From: Pararcticibacter amylolyticus
Lineage (GTDB): Bacteria > Bacteroidota > Bacteroidia > Sphingobacteriales > Sphingobacteriaceae
Reading direction: 5' to 3'
Length of the DNA stretch: 38,479 nucleotides
Assembly (NCBI RefSeq): GCF_003130405.1
Contig: NZ_QEAS01000001.1
Span: 405,281 to 443,759, forward strand
The position numbers and the translations under genes were made by a program. The notes beneath the pieces were generated by a model, which saw only the letters and a list, made by a program, of their open reading frames with translations, had not been told where the DNA came from and ran no database searches. Shown here one piece after another: positions 1 through 8,085 of this stretch (the stretch's first letter is position 1; every line of letters begins with the position of its first letter).

Positions 1-46
1 CTGACGATTTTCTTTTGCAACCGACGGGCGCGAAAGGCAAGTTTTG

Positions 47-73
47 GTTCGGCCCCCAAGCCGAACAGTTTTT
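47..73 (+). terminator. Rho-independent terminator of a gene left of the window
   Basis: A 7-bp perfect stem (GTTCGGC at 47-53, GCCGAAC at 60-66) with a 6-base loop is followed by AG and five T on the plus strand. It faces the 3' end of the minus-strand integrase, so it probably ends a rightward transcript that begins outside the window and separates the two convergent units. Confidence 0.6.
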
Positions 74-110
74 GTATAGCAAAAACACAAACTTGCTCCC
101 CCACAAGCGA

Positions 111-1352
111 TCATGCTTGCTTCAGCCGGTCTCTTAGTATTTTCATATCTGAGCTGACCTTCTTCTTCTTCACTTTGGAATAGATCTGAGTGGTTCGAAT
201 ACTCGTATGACCCAGCATCTTAGATACACTTTCTATAGGCACCCCGTTCTCCAGGGTGACGGTAGTAGCAAAGGTGTGGCGGGCAACATGGAACGTTAAA
301 TCAAAGCCTAACTCTGCCTTCTTACTGATCGTCTTCAGATAGCGGTTAGTCGCCTGATTTGAAAACAAGGGAAATACAGTGCCTGTATTCGAAGCCATCG
401 GATCGTTGCGATACTTGTTAATCAATTCAATCGCCTCAGGCAATAGCAGTACATAGAACTTCCTTCCGGAAAAATTAGCTGTTTTTTTCCTGACCATTTC
501 AATCCATTTCTCACCTTCTATATCGGTTACCAGGTGCTCCTCACTGAGCTGGCTGACGTCAGCGAAAGCGAGACCGGTATAACAGCTAAAGACAAAGGTG
601 TCGCGCACAATCTCCTGCCCTCTTATATCAAAAGTCAGTGCCTTGATCGTTTCCAGTTCTTCCAGCTCCAGGCAACGCCGGTCGCGGTGGATCATGCGCC
701 TTTCGAAGCGCAGAAACGGGTCTTTAGCCAGCCAGTCATTCTTCAAGGCGATGTTAATCATCTTGCGAAGCCTCTCCATGTGCTTCATCACGGTGTTATT
801 GGTACAAGGGCGCTGACCTTTATCCGGCTCGCGTTGGCGCAGGTAAATCTCAAAGTCGATGATGAACTTGTAGTCCAGCTGCGATAGATAGATGTCGGTC
901 TTCTTCTTCCGTTTGAGGAGGAACTCTTTGATATAGCGCTCGGTACTGTAGTAGTTCTTCATGGTACCTGGCTCCAGCAGCTTTTTGATTTCGGTATTGT
1001 GATAGGTCATTAGAAACAGCAGGGTGATCTGCTCTTCTTCTCCCATGCCCTCCATCTTTGCCTTTATGGCTTCCGCGCTCACCACTTCCTTGCAGAAACG
1101 GAGCTCGTCATACGCGGCATTGATCTCCGTTCTCATCCGGCGGATCTTTTCCTGCACTTCTTTGGCTTCCTTCTCCGCGCCGTTCACTTTCTGAAGCTTG
1201 CTGTTCCATGCGCTTTCTCTAATGCGACGCTTCAGGGAGATGTCAACGAAATTCTTGTTCACGGTAATCCGAACATATAAAGGCGCAAAGCCTTTACTTC
1301 CCTTATCCTTTTTAAGAAAAAAAAGGATGCTGAACGAATTGGTTGTTTTCAT
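111..1352 (-). CDS. Tyrosine-type site-specific recombinase (integrase)
   Basis: This is a DNA integrase of the Bacteroidota type: N-terminal arm-binding domain, a SAM-like core-binding domain in the middle and a C-terminal catalytic domain. Numbering from a GTG at 1373, the second box shows H362-V-A-R365, followed by H389 (LGHTSIRTTQIYS) and the nucleophile Y398. The first catalytic Arg position is Ala (TGLAFADV, A269), a substitution reminiscent of IntDOT, which lacks the same Arg. I prefer the ATG at 1352 because the family usually begins close to KTTNSFSILFF and because GGAAC lies 7 bases upstream; the GTG at 1373 would add seven residues. The gene lies codirectionally behind the 3' end of tRNA-Pro, the usual position of an integrase next to its attachment site. 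Its element probably extends leftwards out of the window. Confidence 0.93.
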   Translation of the reverse strand: MKTTNSFSILFFLKKDKGSKGFAPLYVRITVNKNFVDISLKRRIRESAWNSKLQKVNGAEKEAKEVQEKIRRMRTEINAAYDELRFCKEVVSAEAIKAKMEGMGEEEQITLLFLMTYHNTEIKKLLEPGTMKNYYSTERYIKEFLLKRKKKTDIYLSQLDYKFIIDFEIYLRQREPDKGQRPCTNNTVMKHMERLRKMINIALKNDWLAKDPFLRFERRMIHRDRRCLELEELETIKALTFDIRGQEIVRDTFVFSCYTGLAFADVSQLSEEHLVTDIEGEKWIEMVRKKTANFSGRKFYVLLLPEAIELINKYRNDPMASNTGTVFPLFSNQATNRYLKTISKKAELGFDLTFHVARHTFATTVTLENGVPIESVSKMLGHTSIRTTQIYSKVKKKKVSSDMKILRDRLKQA

Positions 1353-1382
1353 ACGATTTGTTCCTTTCCACACTTTTTGTCA

Positions 1383-1419
1383 CTGCCCGCCTCAGCCCAT
1401 TCAAAGTCTTACCGGGCAG
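1383..1419. repeat. Inverted repeat upstream of the integrase
   Basis: CTGCCCG (1383-1389) and CGGGCAG (1413-1419) form a perfect 7-bp inverted repeat with 23 bases between. It lies 31 bases upstream of the integrase start, between the gene and tRNA-Pro. It could be a binding site for a regulator or an integrase/excisionase arm site; the sequence alone does not decide. Confidence 0.35.
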
Positions 1420-1570
1420 ATTAAATTTTTAAAACCTTTAAGGGCGACCAAGCGGATCGCCGGCAAAACGCATCGAACAATTGTACAGATTAAAAACAGG
1501 GTGCGAAATAGGGCATTGAGAAGTTGATAATTGTTTGGGTTTGTTTGGGGTATAATTTTTCAATTATCGC

Positions 1571-1602
1571 AAAAAAACCCTCTAAATCATACAATTTAGA
1601 GG
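1571..1602 (-). terminator. Terminator of tRNA-Pro
   Basis: A 9-bp perfect stem (CCTCTAAAT at 1579-1587, ATTTAGAGG at 1594-1602) with a 6-base loop is followed on the minus strand by seven T (1577-1571). It lies 30 bases past the 3' end of tRNA-Pro and well ahead of the integrase, so it should stop tRNA transcripts before they enter the integrase. Confidence 0.8.
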
Positions 1603-1631
1603 ATTTTGAACCCGTTTGAGGGTCTCTGATG

Positions 1632-1705
1632 TCGGGATGGCAGGATTCGAACCTGCGACCTCCAGCACCCCATGCTGACGCGATACCGGGCTACGCTACA
1701 TCCCG
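1632..1705 (-). tRNA. tRNA-Pro (anticodon GGG)
   Basis: The minus strand folds as a full 74-base tRNA. The acceptor stem is CGGGATG with CATCCCG and discriminator A. The D arm contains AGCCCGGTA. The anticodon stem TCAGC/GCTGG encloses the loop ATGGGGT, giving anticodon GGG, and the T arm is GCAGG-TTCGAAT-CCTGC. The final CCA is not encoded (the sequence reads ACA). Anticodon GGG reads CCC and CCU. The integrase next to its 3' end suggests that this tRNA is or was an attachment site. Confidence 0.96.
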
Positions 1706-1724
1706 AAATTGAGTGACTGTTATT

Positions 1725-1773
1725 CTTTAGACACTTACCTGAAAGTCTCAGGCTCTGCCTGGTTCATCTAAAG
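1725..1773 (-). ncRNA. Structured leader upstream of tRNA-Pro
   Basis: On the transcript leading into tRNA-Pro, CTTTAGA (complement of 1767-1773) and TCTAAAG (complement of 1725-1731) form a perfect closing stem. Inside it the TCAGG tract at 1748-1752 can pair either with CCTGA (1738-1742), or its CAGGC part (1749-1753) with GCCTG (1757-1761), so two inner hairpins exclude each other. I do not recognise a known RNA family. It may be only a precursor-processing structure. Confidence 0.4.
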
Positions 1774-1791
1774 CAGTACGCTCATTTCGTG

Positions 1792-1822
1792 CAAATATAT
1801 AACTTGGATAAAGAACAAACAA
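1792..1822 (-). promoter_or_regulatory. Bacteroidota promoter for tRNA-Pro
   Basis: Read on the minus strand, TTG (complement of 1820-1822), 20 bases, then TATATTTG (complement of 1792-1799) match the Bacteroidota -33/-7 pattern TTG-N19-21-TAnnTTTG. Transcription would begin near 1786, about 80 bases before the tRNA, so the structured leader at 1725-1773 would be part of the primary transcript. Confidence 0.65.
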
Positions 1823-1829
1823 CAAAGTA

Positions 1830-2139
1830 TTTTTATTTTCTGCTGCCTTGATCTTATAAAACTGAATACCAATGCACTCCAAATCCTTCACTCCTACTAC
1901 ACCCATCTCCGGCGTTCTCTGGAAACAACTAATCTGCTAACTTTTTGGCTAGCCTAAGCGATTTATAGGATAATGTAGCAAACGCCATAAAGGTCCACCA
2001 TCACCAGAGAATAAAATTTTTTTTGAAACATAATTCTGGCATACATGTATAAGAGGACTAGCAACTTCTTTTACCGCTCTCTTGTATAGTTTTCTATACG
2101 GAACTCTGTTAAAAGTTGTTAAAATAAGACAACAAACGC
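1830..2139. other. Intergenic stretch without a supported gene
   Basis: Between the divergent promoters of tRNA-Pro and the NlpC/P60 gene I see only AT-rich sequence. An 80-codon open frame on the minus strand (1949-2191) runs into the rightward promoter, has no domain-like composition and looks fortuitous. Confidence 0.6.
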
Positions 2140-2169
2140 TTGCATATGAATAATATTTATTTAGCTTTG
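2140..2169 (+). promoter_or_regulatory. Bacteroidota promoter for the NlpC/P60 gene
   Basis: TTG at 2140-2142, a 19-base spacer and TAGCTTTG at 2162-2169 fit the Bacteroidota promoter consensus exactly. Transcription would begin near 2175, leaving a leader of about 60 bases. Confidence 0.7.
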
Positions 2170-2234
2170 CACTGCTCGTATTTAAAAACAATACAAGAGG
2201 GCGTTTATAAGTCTTGTTGTTTAACTGATAAACG

Positions 2235-2777
2235 ATGTTTAGAATGGGGAAAAAATTAATAGTAGCATTACTAGTAGTGTTTACATGTGTGTCTACCCAG
2301 GCGCAAACAACTAAAAAATCTACCGAAGATCCGGATAATCTGGCTAAAGATTACTTCTCTCAGATAATGGGTGTGGCAGTTTCAGCTACTTCGAACGTTA
2401 AGTTATATCAATTCGTTTATGATTGGGTTGGTACCCCTTACCGTCTCGGTGGTGACACTAAACGAGGGATCGATTGCTCCGGTTTTGCTTTTGAGCTGTA
2501 TGAAAAAGTATTCAATACAGTAATCGGCAACAATTCAAGAAATATATTCAGCATGGTTAACCCTGTTAGCAAAGATGATCTTCAGGAAGGTGACCTTGTA
2601 TTTTTTAAGATCAGAAGCAGGGCTATTTCACATGTAGGTGTTTATCTCGGCAATAACAAATTTGCTCATGCGTCAAGCAGCAGAGGCGTTATGATCAGTA
2701 ACCTGAATGAGTCTTACTGGCAACGCTATTACTACAAAGGCGGACGCCTGATCGAATCACTAAGAGAGAAATTATAA
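2235..2777 (+). CDS. Secreted NlpC/P60 family cell-wall endopeptidase
   Basis: The product is a papain-like cysteine peptidase that should cleave stem-peptide bonds of peptidoglycan (typically D-gamma-glutamyl to diamino acid). Residues 1-24 form a signal peptide ending near TQAQ, so it acts in the periplasm. The NlpC/P60 domain follows from about residue 58: the nucleophile C81 lies in GIDCSGF, the base H133 in ISHVGVYLG, and the third polar residue H145 in FAHASS. At 180 residues it is a single-domain member without SH3 or LysM targeting domains. An ATG at 2244 (MGKKLIV) is an alternative start and would give an equally good signal peptide. It stands alone, with its own promoter and a strong terminator. 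Confidence 0.93.
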   Translation: MFRMGKKLIVALLVVFTCVSTQAQTTKKSTEDPDNLAKDYFSQIMGVAVSATSNVKLYQFVYDWVGTPYRLGGDTKRGIDCSGFAFELYEKVFNTVIGNNSRNIFSMVNPVSKDDLQEGDLVFFKIRSRAISHVGVYLGNNKFAHASSSRGVMISNLNESYWQRYYYKGGRLIESLREKL

Positions 2778-2805
2778 TTCAATCAATTATACCTTGCCAA
2801 GGTAC

Positions 2806-2838
2806 AAGGGCTGGTTTCACAACCAGCCCTTATTTTTT
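2806..2838 (+). terminator. Terminator of the NlpC/P60 gene
   Basis: An 11-bp perfect stem (AAGGGCTGGTT at 2806-2816, AACCAGCCCTT at 2821-2831) with loop TCAC is followed by ATTTTTT on the plus strand. It is the natural end of the upstream gene. Confidence 0.9.
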
Positions 2839-2923
2839 ATCTCTTCATTTCTAGCTGCCTCCCACAGGTATGGCAATAATGCAAATATTCCGATCCATAC
2901 CCGCAAAATGGCCATTTAACGTC

Positions 2924-3115
2924 TTAGAGCTTAGCAACGTCACTTGTGGTCTTTATCAATCCTACTCCGGTTGAGAAAAAGATAATGCCCAACAAGCCAT
3001 ATACAAGAAGCTCCCGCCAGGAACCTTCATTCTGAACAAACCCATAAGCCGCATATACAAGACCTACAACGCCTAAAATTGTTAATATCGTTCCAAATAT
3101 TCTTTTTAAATTCAT
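2924..3115 (-). CDS. Small two-helix membrane protein
   Basis: This 63-residue protein has two hydrophobic stretches, about residues 7-27 (ILTILGVVGLVYAAYGF) and 36-56 (LLVYGLLGIIFFSTGVGLI), joined by a short polar loop, so it should be an inner-membrane hairpin. Small proteins of this shape are common in Bacteroidota, but I know no function for this one. It begins with ATG and has its own space between terminators at 2806-2838 and 3187-3221, which supports it as an independent gene. No catalytic motif is visible. Confidence 0.7.
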   Translation of the reverse strand: MNLKRIFGTILTILGVVGLVYAAYGFVQNEGSWRELLVYGLLGIIFFSTGVGLIKTTSDVAKL

Positions 3116-3186
3116 AGATGATATATTTATAAAACGTCAGCAAATTAACTGCCAAAGCAGAAGGTATAACCTATTTAGAAATATCA

Positions 3187-3221
3187 AAAAAGGAGAACAG
3201 TTTCGCCCTGTTCTCCTTTTT
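3187..3221 (-). terminator. Terminator of the M13 peptidase gene
   Basis: A 14-bp perfect stem (AAAAAGGAGAACAG at 3187-3200, CTGTTCTCCTTTTT at 3208-3221) with a 7-base loop lies 25 bases past the stop codon of the minus-strand peptidase gene; the distal arm ends in a T run. It separates that gene from the small membrane protein downstream. Confidence 0.9.
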
Positions 3222-3245
3222 ATCACTGAATCTTTTTATACTCTA

Positions 3246-5279
3246 TTACCATACCTTCACCCTATCCGCTTCAGCCTTGTACATTTTATCACCCGGCTTT
3301 ATGTTGAAAGCCTTATAAAACTGTGGCATATTAGAAAGAGGCCCGTTAACACGGTACATTTCAGGTGAGTGAGGGTCATTACTAATACGCATCCTCAGCC
3401 TTTCGTCCCTGTCTTTAATACGCCAAACCTGGGCGAATGACAGGAAAAACCGCTGATCAGGCGTTAAGCCGTCGATCTTCTCTTCACCTTTTCCCTGGTC
3501 AGTCAGCTTGAAAGCATCGTAGGCAATGGCTATACCGCCGATATCCGCAAGGTTTTCGCCCAGAGTGAGCTTCCCATTTACATGCAAATTATTCAGGACT
3601 GTATACTGATCGTACTGCTTTACCACCATGTCCGCCTTCTTTACAAAGCGGTCGGCATCTTCTTTAGTCCACCAGTCTTTGAGGTTACCTTCCTTGTCAT
3701 ACTGCCTGCCCTGATCATCAAAGCCATGAGTCATTTCATGCCCGATAACAGCGCCAATCGCTCCATAGTTGATCGCGTCGTCAGCATTGAAATCAAAGAA
3801 AGGAAAACGCAGGATCCCGGCAGGGAAAACGATCTCATTAAATGCCGGGTTATAGTAAGCATTAACCGTTGGAGGTGTCATAAACCACTCCTGTTTGTCA
3901 ACAGGCTTTCCTAGTTTAGAAGCCATTTCCTTATAATCATGCTTCGCTATCGACTGCAGGTTCTCATAATATTTCGCCCTGTCAATACTTACATCATCAT
4001 AGTTTTTCCACTTATCGGGGTAACCAATCTTCTTTGTAAAGGCATTCAGCTTTTCGATAGCCTTCTTCTTTGTTTCGGCACCCATCCAGTCAAGATCTTC
4101 TATTCTTTTCTGGTACACCTTCTGAAGATTATCAACGAGTTTCAGCATTCTCTCTTTTGCGTCGGCAGGAAAATGCTTCTCAACATATACTTGTCCAAGT
4201 AATTCTCCGAGTCCGCCATCGGTTTTGCTGACCATCTGCTTCCAGCGCTCCTGCTCCTTCTGCTGACCATTGAGGATTTTACCATAAAATTCAAATCTGG
4301 CCTTCCTGAAAGGTGCACTCAAGGCAGAAGCCGAAGAATTGAGCGCTTCAAACTGCAGCTTATTCTTCCACAAATCAAGTGGCTGAGATTTAATCAGAGA
4401 AGCCAAAGCCTTGTAATAAGATGGCTGTCCTACCAGGACAGTGTCGGTCTTCAGATTAAATCTGCTGAGAAGGTCCTTTATATCAAAATCAGGATTCTGC
4501 TTCTGAAAATCGCTCACGGCAAACTTATTATAGTTCTTTACCGGGTCGCGAAGCTCTACAGGGGTTTTATGTGATTTTGCAATCTCTGTTTCCAGCTTCA
4601 GAATATCGGCAGCATTTTTCTTTGCCGTAACGGAATCCGTGCCCGAGAGCGTAAACAATTTGCTTATATATTTAACATATTCATTTCTGATCTTCTGATT
4701 TTCAGGATCGTTATTGAAATAATAGTCGCGATTCGGAAGCCCAAGCCCGGCCTGCTGAAAATTGACCGCATTTTTTGTGCTGATCTTGTCATCCGGTCCA
4801 ACGTAGAACGAGAAAAGAAAGCCCTCTCCGTCTTTAAAGCTGTCAGCGGCAAAATTCACAAGTTCCTTTGAACTTCCTATTGCCTTGATCCTGGCTAGCA
4901 ATGGCTTAACCGGCTCAAAGCCTCTTCTGTCTATCCCAGCCGTATCCATGCCGCTCGAATAAAAATCTCCAACCTTTTTAGAGTTTGCGTCACCGGAACC
5001 TTTGGTTGCTTCCTCCAGGATTGCTCTTAAATCCTTCAGGTTTTCATCATAAAGAGTATAGAAGGATCCCCATCCGCTTTCTGATTCAGGAATAGTGGTC
5101 TTTTTATACCAGCTGCCGTTGGCATACTGAAAGAAATTCTCCCCTGGACTAACAGTCGTGTCCATACCAGACTTATCAAAGAAAACTGTCCTCTTTGATT
5201 CTGAGGATTTGTTTTGCGAGCAGGCTCCAAGCAACAATACCGGAATACCTGCCAGAGGTAATAGATTCTTATATTTCAT
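3246..5279 (-). CDS. M13 family zinc metallopeptidase lipoprotein (PepO/neprilysin type)
   Basis: The product is an M13 peptidase, the oligopeptidase family of neprilysin and PepO, which hydrolyses short peptides. The zinc site is complete: H514-E515-M-T-H518 in IGHEMTHGFDDQG, with the third ligand E575 in ENLADIGG. The upstream NAYYNP motif that binds substrate backbone is also present. At 677 residues it has the full family length. Residues 1-20 are a lipoprotein signal (LLLGAC, lipid-bearing C20), so it is exported and membrane-anchored, with the catalytic chamber outside the cytoplasm. It is monocistronic. Likely jobs are peptide nutrition or turnover of misfolded exported peptides; the sequence does not show a specific substrate. 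Confidence 0.96.
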   Translation of the reverse strand: MKYKNLLPLAGIPVLLLGACSQNKSSESKRTVFFDKSGMDTTVSPGENFFQYANGSWYKKTTIPESESGWGSFYTLYDENLKDLRAILEEATKGSGDANSKKVGDFYSSGMDTAGIDRRGFEPVKPLLARIKAIGSSKELVNFAADSFKDGEGFLFSFYVGPDDKISTKNAVNFQQAGLGLPNRDYYFNNDPENQKIRNEYVKYISKLFTLSGTDSVTAKKNAADILKLETEIAKSHKTPVELRDPVKNYNKFAVSDFQKQNPDFDIKDLLSRFNLKTDTVLVGQPSYYKALASLIKSQPLDLWKNKLQFEALNSSASALSAPFRKARFEFYGKILNGQQKEQERWKQMVSKTDGGLGELLGQVYVEKHFPADAKERMLKLVDNLQKVYQKRIEDLDWMGAETKKKAIEKLNAFTKKIGYPDKWKNYDDVSIDRAKYYENLQSIAKHDYKEMASKLGKPVDKQEWFMTPPTVNAYYNPAFNEIVFPAGILRFPFFDFNADDAINYGAIGAVIGHEMTHGFDDQGRQYDKEGNLKDWWTKEDADRFVKKADMVVKQYDQYTVLNNLHVNGKLTLGENLADIGGIAIAYDAFKLTDQGKGEEKIDGLTPDQRFFLSFAQVWRIKDRDERLRMRISNDPHSPEMYRVNGPLSNMPQFYKAFNIKPGDKMYKAEADRVKVW

Positions 5280-5399
5280 AAATTATAATACTGTTTCGAA
5301 TAAACACATCCGTAAATGCAAATTACAGAATCTGCATATAAAAGCAAATTAAGCACATTCCTATTGCTTTGATATCACCGACCGGAAAATGTTACCGGA

Positions 5400-7946
5400 T
5401 TAAGAATAGAACAACTTCATTTTTGCAACCCGCGCCTCCAGCGATTCCGTCGTAAGCTTTTCACGCAGACGGTCTACCATTATAGGAAAGGCAAAAGGCG
5501 TAGGCCGTTCTGTTTTCCGGATCACCACCTTCAGTTGGTTTAACCGCCGTAAAGCCTCCCTCAGCCTGAACTCTTCCAGTTGGAATTGCAGGGCCTCATT
5601 ATATGCCTGCCGGATAAGCACATTGTCGGGTTCGTATTCTCGAAACACATCAAAAATCAAAGAAGTGGATGCCTGGAGGTGACGGTTTTTCATAGTTTTC
5701 CCCGGAAAGCCTGTAAAAATAAGTCCGGCAATATGAGCAATATCCCTGAACCGTCTCCTTGCCATTTCATTTGCATTTAAGCTGTTTTGTATATCATCCA
5801 GCAAGTGGTCTTCAGTAAACAAACTGGCATCAATCGCTTGTTCAAGAGGAATATCTTCATCCGTTAACAGCTCAAACCCATAATCATTCATCGCAATAGA
5901 ATAGCTCGCATCCTTTATTTGTGCCAGTCTCCAGGCAAACAAAGACGCCATCCCTTCATGTACCAGCCTACCTTCGAAGGGATAGAAAAAGAGATGATGA
6001 CCATCGCCTGAATCAAATTTTTCAATGAGAAATTCACCTGACCGGGGAAGATGAGAAAGCTGCGCCTGGAGATCAAAAAGCGGGCGCAATGTTTTTACCT
6101 CAATATCCACTTCTATATGCTGAGCCACTTCGTCCAATTTCTTTCTGAACATCGCCGACAGTTGGGACGAAAGAGGGATCCGCCCTCCCATCCAGCTGGG
6201 GATCTTTCCTGACGCCCTGGCAGACTTTTTTACAAATGCCGTCATTTCTTTCACCTTAATCAGTTCAAGACTTCTCCCGGCAAACCAAAAGTTATCCCCC
6301 GGCTTAAGCCGGGATATAAAATCTTCTTCAATAGTACCCAGATATCCGCCCGACAGAAACTTGATCCTCATGCTGACATCACTTACGATCGTCCCCATAG
6401 TCAACCGATGCCGCATTGCTACCCTTCTGCTCTTCACCTTATACAAACCTTCTTCTACTTCTACTTTTAGATATTCATCGTAGCGCGAAAGAGTTTTTCC
6501 TCCTTTTGTAATGAAATCAAGTATCTGCCCATAGTCCCGTTCTTCGAGATCTGCATAAGCATACGTAGTTTTCAGTTCCCTAAAGATCTCCTGGGGCCTG
6601 AAGCCGTCCGAAACCGCCAGCGTTACCAGGTATTGTGTTAAAACGTCCATTGCCAGGACAAAGGGATCCCTGCTCTCAAAAATCTCTTCTTTGAGAGCCT
6701 GCTTAATGGCGGCACCTTCCAAAAGCTCTAAAGAATGAGTCGGAACAAACCATGCCCGGGAAACAGCTCCCGGATGATGCCCGCTACGGCCCGCCCGCTG
6801 CATAAAACGGGCTACACCCTTGGGACTTCCAATCTGGATAACGGTGTCTACAGGCCGGAAGTCTACCCCCAGATCCAGACTGGAAGTACATACAACCAGC
6901 TTCAGCATTGCCTGGTGCAACGCTTCCTCAACCCAGTTTCTCAATTCGTTATCCAGCGACCCATGATGCATAGCCATTACTCCTGCGTATTCCGGGTATT
7001 TATCCAGTATTGCCTGATACCAGATCTCTGACTGGGACCGCGTGTTTGTAAAGATCAGGGTTGTTTTGCTCGCCGCTACAATCTCCATCACTTGTGGCAA
7101 AAGCTTTATGCCCAAATGTCCCGACCAGGAAAACTGTTCTATATTTTCAGGGATCACCGATTCTATAACGATCTTCTTGTCAAGCCGTGCCCTTATCAGC
7201 CGCACACGTTCGGGAGGGAAAGTATTTCCCAGCAACACATCCGCTGCCTGTGTTAAATTTCCAATAGTCGCGCTGATGCCCCAGATACGTAAAGATGAGG
7301 AAGAATTCGATCCTGCGGAGATATCTGCCGCTGAACCACCCGCAACATCAGGTGTCACATCGGACCTCCTGACGTCCGCGAGTCCTTTTCCTGTAATCGC
7401 TTTTAGCCTTGACAAACCCAGTTCAAGCTGTACGCCCCTTTTAGTACCCAGCAATTCATGCCATTCATCTGCCACTACAACCTTAAGGCCTTCAAACAGT
7501 TTAGGGTATTCCTTTTGCGCAAGCATCAAATGAAGGCTCTCAGGAGTAGTCAGCAGTACCTCAGGCTGTTTTCGCTTAAGAGCTTCCTTCTCTTTAGCAG
7601 ACGTATCTCCGGTTCTTGTGCCAATTGTCCATGGCAGGCCAATATCATCAACAGCCGTCTGCATCGCCCGCCTGATGTCGTTGGTCAACGCCCTCAAAGG
7701 TGTAATCCATAGCATCAGCAAGCCATTGCCTTTCCTTTCTGTATAATCAGTGGGATATGTGTTAATGTAATCAGCGAGGAACGGCAAAAAAAGGGCAAAG
7801 GTCTTACCGCTCCCCGTCGGGGCATTCAGCAAACCAGAATATCCCTGCAGGTATGCCCGCTGCATCTCTTTCTGAAAGGGAAACTGCTGCCACCCCTTTT
7901 TTTCAAACCATTCGTGGATCACCCGCTCTCCGGCAGTCAATTCCAT
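5400..7946 (-). CDS. Ligase-associated DEXH-box DNA helicase
   Basis: This is a superfamily 2 helicase of the Lhr-like group that accompanies bacterial ATP-dependent ligases. Walker A is APTGSGKT (GSGKT at 45-49), the DEXH box is the ligase-associated variant DEWH (160-163), motif III is ISATIG, and motif VI is QRAGRSGH. A winged-helix and C-terminal region follows, giving 848 residues. A low-complexity, Ser/Ala-rich insert lies just before motif III (about residues 190-218). The start is fixed by AGGAG at 7954-7958, seven bases before the ATG; such a clear Shine-Dalgarno is unusual here. The neighbours upstream are the ligase and exonuclease genes, but a 347-bp gap separates the helicase from them. 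It probably unwinds or remodels DNA at breaks or repair intermediates, which is inference from its partners. Confidence 0.95.
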   Translation of the reverse strand: MELTAGERVIHEWFEKKGWQQFPFQKEMQRAYLQGYSGLLNAPTGSGKTFALFLPFLADYINTYPTDYTERKGNGLLMLWITPLRALTNDIRRAMQTAVDDIGLPWTIGTRTGDTSAKEKEALKRKQPEVLLTTPESLHLMLAQKEYPKLFEGLKVVVADEWHELLGTKRGVQLELGLSRLKAITGKGLADVRRSDVTPDVAGGSAADISAGSNSSSSLRIWGISATIGNLTQAADVLLGNTFPPERVRLIRARLDKKIVIESVIPENIEQFSWSGHLGIKLLPQVMEIVAASKTTLIFTNTRSQSEIWYQAILDKYPEYAGVMAMHHGSLDNELRNWVEEALHQAMLKLVVCTSSLDLGVDFRPVDTVIQIGSPKGVARFMQRAGRSGHHPGAVSRAWFVPTHSLELLEGAAIKQALKEEIFESRDPFVLAMDVLTQYLVTLAVSDGFRPQEIFRELKTTYAYADLEERDYGQILDFITKGGKTLSRYDEYLKVEVEEGLYKVKSRRVAMRHRLTMGTIVSDVSMRIKFLSGGYLGTIEEDFISRLKPGDNFWFAGRSLELIKVKEMTAFVKKSARASGKIPSWMGGRIPLSSQLSAMFRKKLDEVAQHIEVDIEVKTLRPLFDLQAQLSHLPRSGEFLIEKFDSGDGHHLFFYPFEGRLVHEGMASLFAWRLAQIKDASYSIAMNDYGFELLTDEDIPLEQAIDASLFTEDHLLDDIQNSLNANEMARRRFRDIAHIAGLIFTGFPGKTMKNRHLQASTSLIFDVFREYEPDNVLIRQAYNEALQFQLEEFRLREALRRLNQLKVVIRKTERPTPFAFPIMVDRLREKLTTESLEARVAKMKLFYS

Positions 7947-7953
7947 ATTCTAA

Positions 7954-7958
7954 CTCCT
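7954..7958 (-). promoter_or_regulatory. Shine-Dalgarno sequence of the helicase gene
   Basis: The minus strand reads AAAGGAG, seven bases before the helicase ATG. Most genes of this window lack such a site, so it marks the start and may allow efficient independent translation after the long gap. Confidence 0.6.
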
Positions 7959-8085
7959 TTAAAAAGGTACCCGGTATTGTTACTAAAGTACGATTGTTTG
8001 TTGAATTACGCTTCGCATGGCATAAGTAGGATTCTAAGAATAAGAGAAAATTATCCAATCTGAGAAGCCTTTTATACGCTTTTTT

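Noticed and set aside
534-887. Plus-strand open frame inside the integrase gene
   Set aside because: It is antisense to conserved integrase motifs and has no features of its own.
1949-2191. 80-codon open frame on the minus strand
   Set aside because: It overlaps the rightward promoter of the NlpC/P60 gene, has odd composition and no domain features.
7042-7533. Long plus-strand open frame opposite the helicase
   Set aside because: It is the shadow of a well-supported helicase gene and has low-complexity composition.
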